Assembly: GCA_950097015.1 (NCBI GenBank)
Contig: CATNEN010000038.1
Location: 10,283,501-10,347,500 of the forward strand
DNA from: Macrostomum hystrix
Lineage: Eukaryota; Platyhelminthes; Macrostomidae
Direction: 5' to 3'
Length of the DNA stretch: 64,000 nt
The notes beneath the pieces were generated by a model. That model was not told where the DNA came from. It ran no database searches and saw only the letters and a list, made by a program, of their open reading frames with translations. The translations under genes and the position numbers were made by a program. Positions 21,325-34,559 of the stretch are shown here, piece after piece. Numbering within the stretch: the stretch's first letter is position 1; each line of letters starts with the position of its first letter.

Positions 21325-22252
21325 TCCAAACATATAGGGAAGCCATTTTTACGGCGTAGTGTAGAATAACTTCGACTAAGTAGCTCAATGAGATACATGA
21401 GATACATACATGACAAGGCCATTTTTCAAAAGAAACCAAACTAGAATCCTTGTCCCTAGAACTCAAAGAACTCGATATGGAAAACTCTTGCATAATGAAT
21501 TATAGCTTTTTGGCTAGAACGGCAAGAACTATATACAACACAGGCATATATGCATTTTAGAAATGAAATAGATGACAGATTAATAGAAAGGAGGAATGAA
21601 AAGAAAAAATGACAAAAAGTGAAAAAGTTTTATTTCGTCAATTACAAAAATCAGTAGTGGTTGGTAATCGAGCTAGGGACCTTCCGCATGCGAGGATTCA
21701 GCGCTACTCAACAATCTACACAGACTTAATACAAGTGAAGGGAAAAAATATTATTATACTGGCTGGCCATAACACTAGCCATTTCTAGACATTTCCAAAC
21801 ATATAGGGAAGCCATTTTTACGGCGTAGTGTAGAATAACTTCGACTAAGTAGCTCAATGAGATACATGAGATACATACATGACAAAGCCATTTTTCAAAA
21901 GAAACCAAACTTGTCCCTAGAACTCGAAAGAACTCGAAGCAGTGGCGAACGAATTTCGTATATGGAAAACTCTTGCATAATGAATTATATCTTTTTGGCT
22001 AGAACGGCAAGAACTATAATACAACACAGGCATATTATATGCATTTTAGAAATGAAATAGATGACAGATCAATAGAAAGGAGGAATGAAAAGAATAAATG
22101 ACAAAAAGTGATAAGTTTTATTTCGTCAATTACAAAAATCAAATGTAATTGGTAATCGAGCTAGGGACCTTCCGCATGCGAGGATTCAGCGCTACTCAAC
22201 AATCTACACGGACTTGATAGAAGTGAAGGGAAAAAATGTTATTATACTGGCT
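21325..22252 (-). repeat. Tandemly duplicated ~460-bp tRNA-like repeat
   Basis: Copy one is 21325-21765 and copy two 21787-22252, over 90 percent alike by eye. They start with TTTCCAAACATATAGGGAAG and end near TATTATACTGGCTGG. Near the end of each copy the minus strand holds a tRNA-like piece: TTGAGTAGCGCTGAATCCTC, then a B-box-like AGCTCGATTACC. This suggests a tRNA-related retroelement duplicated in tandem. Confidence 0.65.
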
Positions 22253-23630
22253 GGTAGAAAGCCCAACTTAAAAGTTCTTTATCGTTCTTAATCGTTCTTT
22301 CATTCTTATTTATTCTATACCGTAACAGTTAAACCTAAAATCTGTAATTTAGAAGATACAAGAGAGAATAAGTATACAATTATAAATATAGGAATGAATA
22401 AGTAGAAGCTAGGTATGTAAGTATGCATAATTTAAAAATTTGGCGCGTTCCGATGCACAAGATTGAGATTCTAAATAGAGGAAGAGGGACTGTGTTTCGT
22501 ACATTAATAAGGTAATAGTTTGGTATCTTATCTCCCTCCCGAGTTCCGGCCAACAAATGAATTAGTAATGAATTTCGATTGCTAGGGACCATTGAAAGGT
22601 TACACGATCGATCATAACCAATTGTGAATTATTTGATATTTTTTGTTTTCTGCAATCTAAATTCGAAATTTATTCATATACATTCTGTTTTTATTAAACG
22701 TTGCTTCATTTTGTGTTCATATGTGTTTATTTTGGTACGTCCAATTCCTTCACGCAAACTAAACTCCCGGACGATAAAATGTTACGTAAACACGTTAAAA
22801 CAAAACAAACGCTGAAAACAAAACGTAGAATTAGTAAAAAATCTCATTTTATTGCACAAAAATTAAAATTGCTTTAACAGTTTTTAGTTACAGACAAGCG
22901 CTTTATTGACTTGAAATTTAAATTTTAAATTACAGTTTTTGCGGTTGTTTTATTCCTATCCAATATTCTATCCTATTCTATTGTAGTATAACTGGGTTTG
23001 AAGGCCGCGAATTTAAACAGTTTTACTACAGCAATTTAACGTCTTCAGTTTACACGCCGCGCCGCGCCTTACACTTACAATCGATTGCAGCGCGCTTTTC
23101 AAACTGGTGCGATTATATTTTAATTAGACAACGATTAAAATAATTTATAATTAATATTTGCATTATTTTCAAGGGTCATAAAAGTAGAAATTAATAACAT
23201 AATAATGTTATTTGCAATCGCTATAGTTACTGTATAGCAACAATTAAATATTTAGCGCAATTTTAAAAGAACATTTCCAGCCGCACTACACTATGCTATC
23301 CTAAACCGATTAGGTTACTTGTGTTAATTATCTACTGATACTACTACTAGATAATAGATCTATTCTTAAATCTTTAATTTATTTTGAAGTCTCAGTCAAA
23401 AGCATTGCGATTTTTTTGTCGCAGCGCATTTTTATTGCAAAATAGTAAATATAAAGTTTCTAATTAATTTAGATTAAATCGTCAAATTAGCTATTTGTTA
23501 ACGTAAGTATGACCGTCAGTGCTTTCTATTCACTCATATTTTCCTTAAATATGTTGCCCGTAGTTGTATAGACAACTAATATAATTAATAATTTTTTATT
23601 AACCATGCTTCCAGGGCCTAGCTGTGTCCC
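22253..23630. other. AT-rich sequence, nothing recognised
   Basis: About 1.4 kb with short frames only. A small GC-rich patch (CGCCGCGCCGCGCC) lies near 23055. Confidence 0.4.
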
Positions 23631-23639
23631 ATAGGAAGT

Positions 23640-23760
23640 GCTAATTCACATGGTCCTATGCTGATAATTTCAATTTTATCTACGTGGTCCTATGCTGATA
23701 ATTTCAATTTTATCCACGTGGTCCTATGCTTATAATTTCAATTTTATCCATATGAATCCA
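23640..23760. repeat. ~38-bp repeat, three copies
   Basis: TGGTCCTATGCTGATAATTT plus CAATTTTATC(C/T)AC recurs three times, with a fourth diverged copy at the right. Confidence 0.8.
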
Positions 23761-23819
23761 TGCTCAAAATTTATGCTTATCTGCTGGTGTTTTGTTTTGC
23801 AATCAGTCCTAAAAACAGT

Positions 23820-24190
23820 CTGGCTGGCTGCCTACATCGATCACCCTCAAACTGCAGCCAATTAAACCTGCCACAGAAAATGAATTCCACTGAGCAATGT
23901 AGAGAGCCTGGCACTTGCTGTCACAGCTAAGACCTGTGATTTCCTTTGGCAAATCAAAATCCCTCTGGGCTTTTAGACAGACAGACCCATCAATTGAAAA
24001 GGCAAGAATCTCATAACTTTAGTCTCCATGTAAAACGGAACAAAAAGGGAGCCTCACAGTGATATCACCTGCCAATTCTCTCTCACTAGCTGGCCTGAAG
24101 AATCAGCAACAAAAGTTTTAGTGTTGGAGCACAATGCAATAAATCTAGGATTGCCTAGACTTTCCAGCTCACCAGACTGGAATAAACATA
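23820..24190 (-). pseudogene. NHL/beta-propeller-like gene fragment
   Basis: The minus strand reads GNPRFIALCSNTKTFVADSS, the shape of an NHL repeat (P..IA....G..FVAD). After stops and a frame change it continues with YEILAFSIDGSVCLKA and GLSCDSKCQALYIAQW. The breaks show it is a relic. No neighbour supports a complete gene. Assignment to NHL is tentative. Confidence 0.4.
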
Positions 24191-24754
24191 ATCCAACAAT
24201 CATATGTACAAAAACATTCAAGACACAATAGTTTTGATGACTATAGTTGGTTGTAGTGTCTCAAACAAACTTTTCTTGTACAACACTTAAGCATGCAGAT
24301 AACGCCTATGCCATATCTATCCATAGTGTGGATCATGTAGTGCAGACAAGAATTTTCCTGTGTGTATTTTCAGAAGTGGCATGCAGTGGTGTACAAATTG
24401 GTCAGTGGCCTGCATAATGCACACTACATAATTACACTGGCATGGCAATGTTGCCAATGCATTTATGCATGCAGCAAAAAACATATTCAACTTTTTTTTA
24501 AATCTATTGTATATTAACAGTATAAATAGAGAAACAAAAATTAACATTTGTCTCCACTTGATTTGTGTTGCCTATGGATGAGTTAGCTCTATGTAGCAAT
24601 GTATGCAGTGCGCTGCACGTGGCCTACATCTTGAATGTGCATTGACTTCCAAATTGCAGGTACTGCTTGACTGTTTTCACCTGCCTGTGACCAGTCACTT
24701 TACAGATATTGGCATTTGAGTAACCAACATCAGAAAACTCCTTGCAGAGCTATT

Positions 24755-24895
24755 GCTGCGGCTGCCTCATGGAATGGTTGGAGCAGCAAATCAAACATGT
24801 CGACACCGGTGACGCCCATCTGAAGTGGTCCCAGACCCTCTGACTTGGCCACCAGCTGGAACACGTCCATGGCGGCAAGAAGGTCGCTGCTGTTA
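24755..24895 (-). pseudogene. Methyltransferase-like exon fragment (partial copy)
   Basis: About 130 bp almost identical to 41987-42120, reading LAAMDVFQLVAKSEGLGPLQ and GVTGVDMFDLLLQPFHEAAA. Only the part after the SAM-binding glycine loop is present; flanks are unrelated. It is a displaced fragment of the gene represented near 42 kb. Confidence 0.65.
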
Positions 24896-25136
24896 GCGGC
24901 CTGATTATGCGAACATCCGATGGGATTCCAATTGCTCTAACGGACATTTGACATTGTTCTAAAATAAGAAAATGCAATGAAATTTACAGAATTTTATCAT
25001 GTAGTCTAAAAATTTACTGCAACATGCTAACAAAATATGTGTTAAATTATATTCACCTCATTGAAATTGGAAGGAAATCCATGGAAGTAAAGACGAAAAT
25101 TTTCAAAGTCGTTTCTGAAATATTTGTTTTTATACG

Positions 25137-26150
25137 TAGGGTGTCCCAGAAATAGCGGGAAAAATCGATGCACAGGCAAACTGGTGCAACATAGTTTATT
25201 GAAACTTACGTCACTGATATATAAACATCCAGCAGTTCTAATGCTTTTTAAATCAAGTAAATATGTCAACTCATTAAAAAGTTTTAGCTAAAATTAGAAC
25301 AAGGGGTAAGGGGTAGAGTTACACCAAGTCAAGGCCAGCGGAATCGGTCACGCAGCATCGCCATTGCTGACCTACTTCTTTGACTTAGCGGCAGGGAGCC
25401 TCCATGACAGACGCAGCGAGGAGGCGGCCGGTGCCGCCCATATCGCTAACCCCTGGCAGCATCGCCATCGCCGTCGACTGACGACTTTTCGACGAAGTCC
25501 CCCTTAGCTCGCAGCACTTAGTCCATCGCGTGAGAAGCGCATTGATGGCATCTGCATAAGCTCGACGCGGAATTTCGTGCAGCAGAACCCGCCTGAATTC
25601 ACCTTCCAAGTTGTCGCGATGGTCAAAGATGCGCCCCCGCAGGTGCTTCTTTAACTGAGGGAAAATTGCGTAGTCGCAAGGAGCTAAGTCTGGTGAGTAG
25701 GGTGGGTGCGCAAGCAGATCAAAATTGAGTTCGTTGATACGATCAAGCGTTTTCTTGGCCGTGTGAGGTCGAGCGTTGTCGTGCAACAGGAGGTGAGGCT
25801 TCATCGCAGCCCTGCGCTTGTTGCGGATGTCTGATTTCATCTTAGTCAGCGTCTCCGTGTACCGGTCCGAGTTAACCGTGCTGTTAGGCCCAAGGAAGTC
25901 GATGGTCAGGGTTAGACCCAGAAGGGTCAGGTCAACCTTCTTGATCGAAGAAAAGGGTCAGCATGATCTTCTTGCAGTGCTGGTCTCGCTTCGCTTTCAC
26001 AGGTGGATCTGAACCCTTCAACGCCCACACCTTGCTTTCTGCTTGGTCTCAGGGTCAAAGTGCGGTATCCAGGTTTCATTGCCGGTCACCAGATAGGGTG
26101 TATCTGGTATTCGCTCGTATTTTAAGCGAATTTTTTTGAAGTTCTGTAAA
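25137..26150 (-). pseudogene. mariner transposase relic (DD34D)
   Basis: The minus strand keeps HDNARPHTA, 34 residues after that Asp, then PPYSPDLAPCDY, which is the mariner DD34D spacing. Upstream, the first catalytic segment reads VTGNETWIPHFDPE, with Asn where mariner has Asp, and there are at least two frame breaks between 25850 and 26060. A terminal repeat, GGTGTCCCAGAAATAGCGGG, lies at 25139. The 5' end is missing. Dead element. Confidence 0.88.
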
Positions 26151-26867
26151 TTCTGTAAATTACCGAACTAGGCTACAACAAGCAAAAACAATTACAGTTT
26201 AGCATATGATAGCTGCCTAAATTCCTGATGTACATAAATATATATCTCGGCTCCATTAGTAAAAAAACACTAACCTGGCAGTTCAATCGCCCAACAGGCT
26301 ACCTTCTGCCGCATTCATTTGAGCTGAAATTGGTAGGGATATTATACTCAAATCGCCAGAAGTATAATATCGCCAACTTAAATACTAACGTTAGTTTCCC
26401 TTTTGATTAGTCAAGATTAGTAAACATAGAAGCACAGCCGTTAATTGGCTGCGAACTTTTAATATCTGATTCAATATTGGGAACACTTTGAACTGCAGAC
26501 TTCACCTCTAAGTTGTTTAAAGTACTTATTGGTCTCAGTTGCTGCAAGCTGTTGAAACATGGCACAATGATTTCAACCGCTACAACATATTGAACAGAAA
26601 CTACTTAAAAATAAATGAAAACGAAAAGTAATAAATTCCAGATCTACCTATCAATCAGACGAGCCAAGAGCTTTCACCTTCAAAGGCATTTTCCGGTAGA
26701 TTATTTAACTCTTAGTCGTTATGATTATATTATTATATATTTTGCGGTGCCCTAAAGTAGTGGATACAAATAATAAGGATTCAAATAGTCCTGGTCAAAC
26801 ATGATATTTGTTGCATTATTAAACTTCATTAAATCAAATTAAAGTAAGTACATTTTACTTATTTCAG
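26151..26867. other. AT-rich flank of the KDZ transposase
   Basis: No gene recognised. Possibly the 5' part of the KDZ element; an acceptor-like TTACTTATTTCAG stands directly before the first ATG (26868). Confidence 0.35.
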
Positions 26868-29546
26868 ATGTACCGTTTTAAAACCCTGAAGAAAACACGC
26901 AAGGTAACTTACGTTTCTGGCCTGCGTGGACGACCAAGATCAACAAAATACTCTGCCGGTAAAGACTGTTGGAATCAACATAGTGCTAAATCTGCAGTTC
27001 AAAACACTTCTGGCACGTCCAGTTCTGTTTTTCAAGAAGCAGATTTCGACTTTGAAAGTTCGTCCGATTGCTTTATCGAGTGGGAAAATTATGATTCATT
27101 TGTTGAAAATTGTTCACCGAGTTATCGGAAGTCATTTATTTTGAGCCAGTGCATACGCTGCCGAGAAAACCAAGGTATTTTTCGCTGTATAACCTGTAAC
27201 GTGGATCTATGTGCTGACTGCAAGGAAGTAACTCATGGAGATTTCGTTGCTCATAAATTTCTACTCTGGAATGTAAGCAAACCTACATATATTTAGTGAT
27301 CTTTAGCTCATAAGTGCACTTTTTTAAACGAAACAAGAAAAAAAGATCTCAACAGCAATTTTAGCAATCTATGCCAATCAAAAATGTAAACTAAAATGTA
27401 ACTTCCTCCCGCAGATCGATCTACTGATGTTTAGTGAGGAAACTTCCGGGGCAGCCATATCTTTTCCAAAACTTTACTGCTGTAATGACTGTGCGAGAGG
27501 CAAAGTATTTAATGCAGCGAGCAACGTGCAGTTAATTAACATAACCGGAAGCGTCCAGGCAAAAGTTTTTACATGTGCAGCATGCGACACCTGTTGTGCT
27601 TTGCTGTCTCAGGGCTACTTCCCAGCAACGGCTTCATCAGATGGCGAATGTTTAACTTTTTTTTTCCTTTAGTTTCCTTTCACTTCTTGATTCAATGTGC
27701 ATGGATGGACAGTTGCCTATGCATAGAGCAATTCACTCATTCTTTAAGGGCACAGTCGTGGGACAAGGTTGCTGGAGTCCAGACTTAGCGAAGAGTGTCT
27801 ACCAACGTATTCAGCGGTACGGTGTACTTTTGCGCTTTCGCGAGTTGCAAAACCATAATTCATGTTGGCCAAAAACATGCCTAAGTTGCCCAGAAAAAAA
27901 CTCTAAACGCAAGACTGTTCTATGTGGTGATGGTCTCTTCGGTTGGCAGCAATTTGCAGCGTCGGGTGGAAAGCAGAAGGATTTACCAGGTGATGGTCGT
28001 ATTTTGCCTGACCTCTTATTTACGTAGATGGAAATTCTCAACAAGGTTCTACTGTCCATCATCCTGAGCCTGACAGTTGTCCTAACTGGAGAGCTGGTAG
28101 TACAACTAAAGAGACCTCGAGAGGTGCCTCACGGAACAACGTCTATGGATTCTTTGGTCTGTTCTGCAGACACAATAGGCTTGTGACAGGGTGTAATATA
28201 AATACTCCAGGAGAGCGTCTTTGCTATCCAGAGGAATGCCTGCTTCATTATTTAAAAACGACGCCAGTGTCAAAGCATCTACTGTTTATTTATGACGTTG
28301 GTGAGTAATCCGATTTAACATGCGTACAGTTTAAATCATATCATTATAATTCATACTTCGTGCAAAATATTTTTAACAGTTTTCCAAAAAATATTGAAAG
28401 TGGCATAAAAAGTTTTCTTGCTCGAATATACTCGAAATCGTTTCAATTTCAGGTTGTCGTGTCTAAAATCGGGTCAAGTCTATCGTTGCACAGTCCGGGG
28501 CTGATGTCCATAGCAGCATGTGTGCTGTTAATGCGTTTCACGTCCTTGGACATAAAACTAGCTGTCAGCTGAATTTATCCGTACGCGTTACTCCGGGAGC
28601 TGGCTTGTGTGACGGTGAGCATTCTGAACGAGCCTGGGCTGCCTTAAGACCGTATGGAAAGTTTTTTAAGTACATGCGGAATGATCGGAGGACAATGTCC
28701 ATATCCCATATTTTACACAATTTCAATGCTCAACAACTTTTAAATGCACATGTGTGGTTTGCGCAAAGGTTGAAATTGATTACAACTACCTCTACAGCAA
28801 TAAAAAACGAAATTCAAGCTCTAATGCATGAAATGGCTGTCTTAAAAAATTCTGGTTGTATTGACACTCGCTTTGACGTATCGGATGAGCAGATTCTGGT
28901 CTTAGGCCAGCAATGGCATATGGAATCAATTTCGGGTCACGCCTCTCTTGAAGAAGATACGCTGGGCTCTTTAAGGTCAGTTGCCACTCAAAGAATATAT
29001 TGGCTTAGAGAACTTGGTACTTCCACAGGTCAAAGTCGAACAAAAAGTTGTGCTCGTAGAGTTTTTAGTCTAACTTCGGAAATGCAGAAACTCTATTCCA
29101 AATTGCCACAAAACGATAGACCAACTTTTACAGAACTTCAAAACCCTAAGCATAGCTTCTATTCCGGAATTGCTAAAAACTATTTTACAGGAAGCTTTCG
29201 TAGACGCGCCATTGACGTAAGTCATAAAAAATAGAGGCTTGATGAGGAAAAAAACTTTCTTTTTGATGAATGGCGTGATATTCAGAAGCGTATTCAAGAG
29301 CATTGTATAACTTTAGAAGGTCAACCAGGTCTACCGGCAGACTTTCACCGACTGTTTCAGATTATTTACCGGCAAATTGAAAGTGTCCCTATAGCAATGC
29401 TCTCAGTCAACCAAGACTCAATCCAAAGTTTAACTCCCACGGTTGACAGTTTAGACAAAAATGATTCTAACGAACGACTGGACGATCTAGATAACTCATT
29501 CAATTCAGCATCAGATGATTCTGATGATGACGAGACCGCGTGTTAA
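26868..29546 (+). pseudogene. KDZ (Kyakuja-Dileera-Zisupton) transposase, decayed
   Basis: Plus-strand spliced transposase. Exon 26868-27272 ends in the CxC zinc cluster (CIRCRENQGIFRCITC, then CADC...H). Exon 2 starts at 27415; the frame shifts in a T9 run at 27657-27665. Later come DGLFGWQQF, YGFFGLFCRHNRLVTGC, LLFIYDVG, and from 28453 the KDZ core HVLGHKTSC and DGEHSERAWAAL. A TAA stop at 28464-28466 and a TAG at 29232-29234 interrupt the last part. The acidic C-terminus ends at TAA 29544. A 38-nt segment 27990-28027 is a possible phase-consistent short intron. At least one frameshift and one or two nonsense codons make this copy inactive. Confidence 0.85.
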
Positions 29547-29634
29547 ATATATATTAGCAGCTAAGTGCATCAAACCAAAAAGTCTCATAATATTTAAGTC
29601 AAATTGCAACACTTTACTATTAAGTATCTGCTAT

Positions 29635-30113
29635 CTGACACAAAAAAATGCTGGGACTGTCAATGTGCATTCATTGCTTTGACATTTTTCCCTCTGCAAA
29701 AAACTAATGCTGGGATTGTCAATGTGCATTCATTGCTTTGAAATTTTTCCCTCTGCAAAAAACTAATGCTGGGATTGTCAATGGGCATTCATTGCTTTGA
29801 CATTTTTCCCTCTGCATAAAACTAATGCTGGGATTGTCACTGTGCATTCATTGCTTTGACATTTTTCCCTCTGCATAAAACTAATGCTGGGATTGTCACT
29901 GTGCATTCATTGCTTTGACATTTTTCCCTCTGCATAAAACTAATGCTGGGATTGTCAATGGGCATTCATTGCTTTGACATTTTTCCCTCTGCATAAAACT
30001 AATGCTGGGATTGTCAATGTGCATTCATTGCTTTGACATTTTTCCCTCTGCATAAAACTAATGCTGGGATTGTCAATGTGCATTCATTGCTTTGACATTT
30101 TCCCTCTGCATTT
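29635..30113. repeat. ~60-bp subterminal satellite of the KDZ-type element
   Basis: Eight units of AATGCTGGGATTGTCAATGT plus GCATTCATTGCTTTGACATT and TTTCCCTCTGCATAAAACT. The reverse complement forms the array at 45815-46920. Confidence 0.95.
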
Positions 30114-30211
30114 GTCAGATAAATTTTTCTTTCACGAACGTGACGCGCCTCATCGTGGCGTGAAAGTGAACAGTGCGCGTTTCAATCTTTTGCACTGGCC
30201 AAGACGTCACT
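30114..30211. mobile_element. Terminal repeat of a KDZ-type element (right end)
   Basis: About 98 bp ending CCAAGACGTCAC. It is the near-exact reverse complement of 45716-45815. The transposase relic and the satellite lie on its left, so this is the right end of that element. Confidence 0.75.
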
Positions 30212-30640
30212 ACTAGTTAGTCTAGGTGTTTTACAACCTTCTGTACTGAATATCCACGAACCAATCACTTCATATATTTTATTCTATCTATTCACATTCT
30301 TTATACCCAGAAATTTGCTGTTATAGTAGACTCCCTCTCACAAAGTTGACCTATTTTGTCTTGTTTCCGGTACGTAAATCAAGAAATCAAAGCAATGAAC
30401 GCTACTTTTAGTTTAAGATTTAGTATCATTTGCGATTCAGCTCTCAATCTGCGTGTTCTCAATATAATTTCCTGCTTTCATTCATTTTTCCCTATGTTCC
30501 GTGGTGCACAACTGCTGGACTGGAGAACAATCGCACTCGGCACCAAAAGATGTAGTGGCACTTTTAGGCTTAAATACAGGTAAAAGATGCTTTTAATTAC
30601 TTAAATTTGTGACTTATTTATTGAATTTTATATTCAAGTT
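30212..30640. other. Flank with a weak exon-like patch
   Basis: The plus strand at 30515-30585 reads LLDWRTIALGTKRC and ends at a donor-like AG|GTAAAA. It does not join in phase to the next exon-like patch, so it is not called. Confidence 0.3.
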
Positions 30641-30656
30641 CAATTCCCACCCTGCC

Positions 30657-30811
30657 AGGAAATGCAAACTGGACTCGACAGTTTAGATTATTCGGAGGCA
30701 GCCTTGCAAAAACAGTGGCGAAGCCTGTCTGTCACGAGCAGAAACCGTAGCCGGCCGTCAGTGTCGGCCACCTTCGCGATGCGCGGTTTCTCAATGTACG
30801 ACGGAAGATAA
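30657..30811 (+). CDS. Possible terminal exon of an unknown plus-strand gene
   Basis: A GC-richer island with a good acceptor (CCCACCCTGCCAG), then 50 codons, EMQTGLDSLDYSEAALQKQW and a Ser/Arg-rich tail to TAA. The opposite strand has stops. No domain recognised and no upstream partner found in phase. It could be a gene fragment. Confidence 0.35.
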
Positions 30812-31625
30812 TTGCATATTATGCACTGTCTGCAGCTACCCATCTAGCCGACTAGCGGGCCTGCCATCCCACCAATGCAGCGCTGGAATACTGAGTACTG
30901 GTTGCTAACTGCAAAGATACATGCTTCTCACCTTAATTTGATATTATTTTGCGCATTCTCAAGTCCGTGTACTCTGTACTTACCCCCTGTTGAGCAGTTA
31001 TTGCAATATGCACATTTTTCTTATTTACGAGTAGCTAGTAAATATACAAATTGTACTTCGTCTTACTGCTTGCTAATAAATAAGTAGCTTACGAAATGCG
31101 CCCGATACCATCCCGTATAAAGCCAGTCTTAAATGGCGCATATTTTGTTACACCTACTGTGAGAAGCCTACTATGAAAGTGGTTGATAGTATATAACGAC
31201 GTGTTATTCTTTGGAAATTATATGCTTAACATATCGCCATTCCAGCATTAAAATAATTTTGTGTACAATTTGTTACTTAATAAAAAATTAATCAATTTTC
31301 GATATGTACAGCAAGCAAACCGATGCCTTAAGTACCCAAGTTCAGCCGACTGTACTTTTGAAAAAACAAGAAAGTGTTTCGTGTTTAAGATTTTAACAGT
31401 AACGGCATTGAGGTCGATTGCTGGTAATGTACTGTACGTATCGAGTACAATCGTAACAAGTAGCTCTACATGTACCTCAATCTCAGCAAAAATTAGATTA
31501 ATTGGATGTCAGTATAGAAGTGGATTTCTCATCTCAATCTGATACGAATTTAACGCCAAAAGCCCCATTGTCAGAACTCTGTTTCCTGAAGTGCAAGTGT
31601 AAATTAATTGTCATGATAGTCGAAT
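30812..31625. other. AT-rich spacer
   Basis: Short frames only, nothing supported. Confidence 0.35.
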
Positions 31626-31628
31626 TTA

Positions 31629-33685
31629 AGCAGTATGTATTCAACTCAGTGTAACCACTGATGAATCCGTAAATGTACCCCCGCTTCAACAGTTCAGATG
31701 GTCAACTATAAGCCGTATATATTCAACTCAGTGTAACCACTGATGAATCCGTAAATGTACCCCCACTTCAACAGTTCAGATAGTCAACTATAAGCAGTAT
31801 ATATTCAACTCAGTGTAACCACTGATGAATCCGTAAATGTACCCCCACTTCAACAGTTCAGATAGTCAACTATAAGCAGTATATATTCAACTCAGTGTAA
31901 CCACTGATGAATCCGTAAATGTACCCCCACTTCAACAGTTCAGATAGTCAACTATAAGCAGTATATATTCAACTCAGTGTAACCACTGATGAATCCGTAA
32001 ATGTACCCCCACTTCAACAGTTCAGATAGTCAACTATAAGCCGTATATATTCAACTCAGTGTAACCACTGATGAATCCGTAAATGTACCCCCACTTCAAC
32101 AGTTCAGATAGTCAACTATAAGCCGTATATATTCAACTCAGTGTAACCACTGATGAATCCGTAAATGTACCCTCACTTCAACAGTTCAGATAGTCAACTA
32201 TAAGCAGTATATATTCAACTCAGTGTAACCACTGATGAATCCGTAAATGTACCCTCACTTCAACAGTTCAGATAGTCAACTATAAGCCGTATATATTCAA
32301 CTCAGTGTAACCACTGATGAATCCGTAAATGTACCCTCACTTCAACAGTTCAGATAGTCAACTATAAGCAGTATATATTCAACTCAGTGTAACCACTGAT
32401 GAATCCGTAAATGTACCCTCACTTCAACAGTTCAGATAGTCAACTATAAGCCGTATATATTCAACTCAGTGTAACCACTGATGAATCCGTAAATGTACCC
32501 TCACTTCAACAGTTCAGATAGTCAACTATAAGCAGTATATATTCAACTCAGTGTAACCACTGATGAATCCGTAAATGTACCCTCACTTCAACAGTTCAGA
32601 TAGTCAACTATAAGCCGTATATATTCAACTCAGTGTAACCACTGATGAATCCGTAAATGTACCCCCACTTCAACAGTTCAGATAGTCAACTATAAGCAGT
32701 ATATATTCAACTCAGTGTAACCACTGATGAATCCGTAAATGTACCCCCACTTCAACAGTTCAGATAGTCAACTATAAGCCGTATATATTCAACTCAGTGT
32801 AACCACTGATGAATCCGTAAATGTACCCTCACTTCAACAGTTCAGATAGTCAACTATAAGCAGTATATATTCAACTCAGTGTAACCACTGATGAATCCGT
32901 AAATGTACCCCCACTTCAACAGTTCAGATAGTCAACTATAAGCAGTATATATTCAACTCAGTGTAACCACTGATGAATCCGTAAATGTACCCGGCCACTT
33001 CAACAGTTCAGATAGTCAACTATAAGCCGTATATATTCAACTCAGTGTAACCACTGATGAATCCGTAAATGTACCCCCACTTCAACAGTTCAGATAGTCA
33101 ACTATAAGCCGTATATATTCAACTCAGTGTAACCACTGATGAATCCGTAAATGTACCCCCACTTCAACAGTTCAGATAGTCAACTATAAGCCGTATATAT
33201 TCAACTCAGTGTAACCACTGATGAATCCGTAAATGTACCCCCACTTCAACAGTTCAGATAGTCAACTATAAGCCGTATATATTCAACTCAGTGTAACCAC
33301 TGATGAATCCGTAAATGTACCCCCACTTCAACAGTTCAGATAGTCAACTATAAGCCGTATATATTCAACTCAGTGTAACCACTGATGAATCCGTAAATGT
33401 ACCCCCACTTCAACAGTTCAGATAGTCAACTATAAGCAGTATATATTCAACTCAGTGTAACCACTGATGAATCCGTAAATGTACCCCCACTTCAACAGTT
33501 CAGATAGTCAACTATAAGCCGTATATATTCAACTCAGTGTAACCACTGATGAATCCGTAAATGTACCCTCACTTCAACAGTTCAGATAGTCAACTATAAG
33601 CAGTATATATTCAACTCAGTGTAACCACTGATGAATCCGTAAATGTACCCTCACTTCAACAGTTCAGATAGTCAACTATAAGCAG
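31629..33685. repeat. 82-bp satellite, left block (about 25 copies)
   Basis: Units begin CAGTATATATTCAACTCAGT and end GATAGTCAACTATAAG. They vary mainly at two positions (GCAG/GCCG and CCCCCAC/CCCTCAC). The array is cut at 33685 by the DNA transposon and continues at 39854 in the same orientation. Confidence 0.97.
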
Positions 33686-33705
33686 CCCGAGCAACATTTT
33701 TACGT

Positions 33706-34559
33706 TGCCCATGGGTCTCCCGTACGTAACTACATCACCAATTTTCAACATGCATTTTAGTTCCCTTTTTACTTTACTAGTGATTGATAATACTGTGCTT
33801 TATAGGAAGTATATGCTAAACGAGAATTTCAGCATGTCTTAGTTAGCTTTTTGGGACCTAGAAAAAATAGGTTCCATAGAATACGAAACAGATTCGTATA
33901 AGAGAACGCGTACAAAAACCAAGACGAAAGAAAATTTAATTTATAGGATATTGCAAGAAAAATAATTAAAGAAATAAATAAAATGGTTTTGGAAATGTAA
34001 TTAATAATATTGTGTATAGATTTTTGAATTACAAATTCAGATTTGTTTGTGTTGAAAAAATTTAAACCACTTTTCGTGCGTGTCTCGCAGCGTCTCAAAA
34101 TTTTCCGCTTTCCGTTACACCTTTACCATCTGAATTAGAAATAATTAATTCTAATAATTAGAATTATTACTTATTCTCAGCAACACTTGGTGGTGTAATT
34201 CAAATTGTAATAGCAAATAATAGTTACATAAGCTAGTAAAATCCGAAGCACTATTCTTTATGTTAAATCTGTTTTTCTTTACTAGTTTACATGCCATGAC
34301 TACATTTTGGTATTTCTCCATACAATAGGCCTGCAATGTCAATTTTTTATAATGTAATTTATCAATTGGGTAGTTAGTTAGTGTTAGTGATAACACTGAT
34401 AATTGTAACTAGCTAGGTATAATAATAACTGATTTCACAGTTTGCAATACAGTATAAATTTAAAGTGACTTTTATTAATAACTAATTTTCTAATTTTCAT
34501 AAACATCTTTAATTTGTCTCTTCAAGGCTTATACTTATAGAAAACCTAGTCACTGAACA
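33706..34559. other. 5' non-coding part of the CACTA-like element
   Basis: AT-rich, no gene. It must hold the promoter of the transposase, but no clear TATA box could be assigned. Confidence 0.4.
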
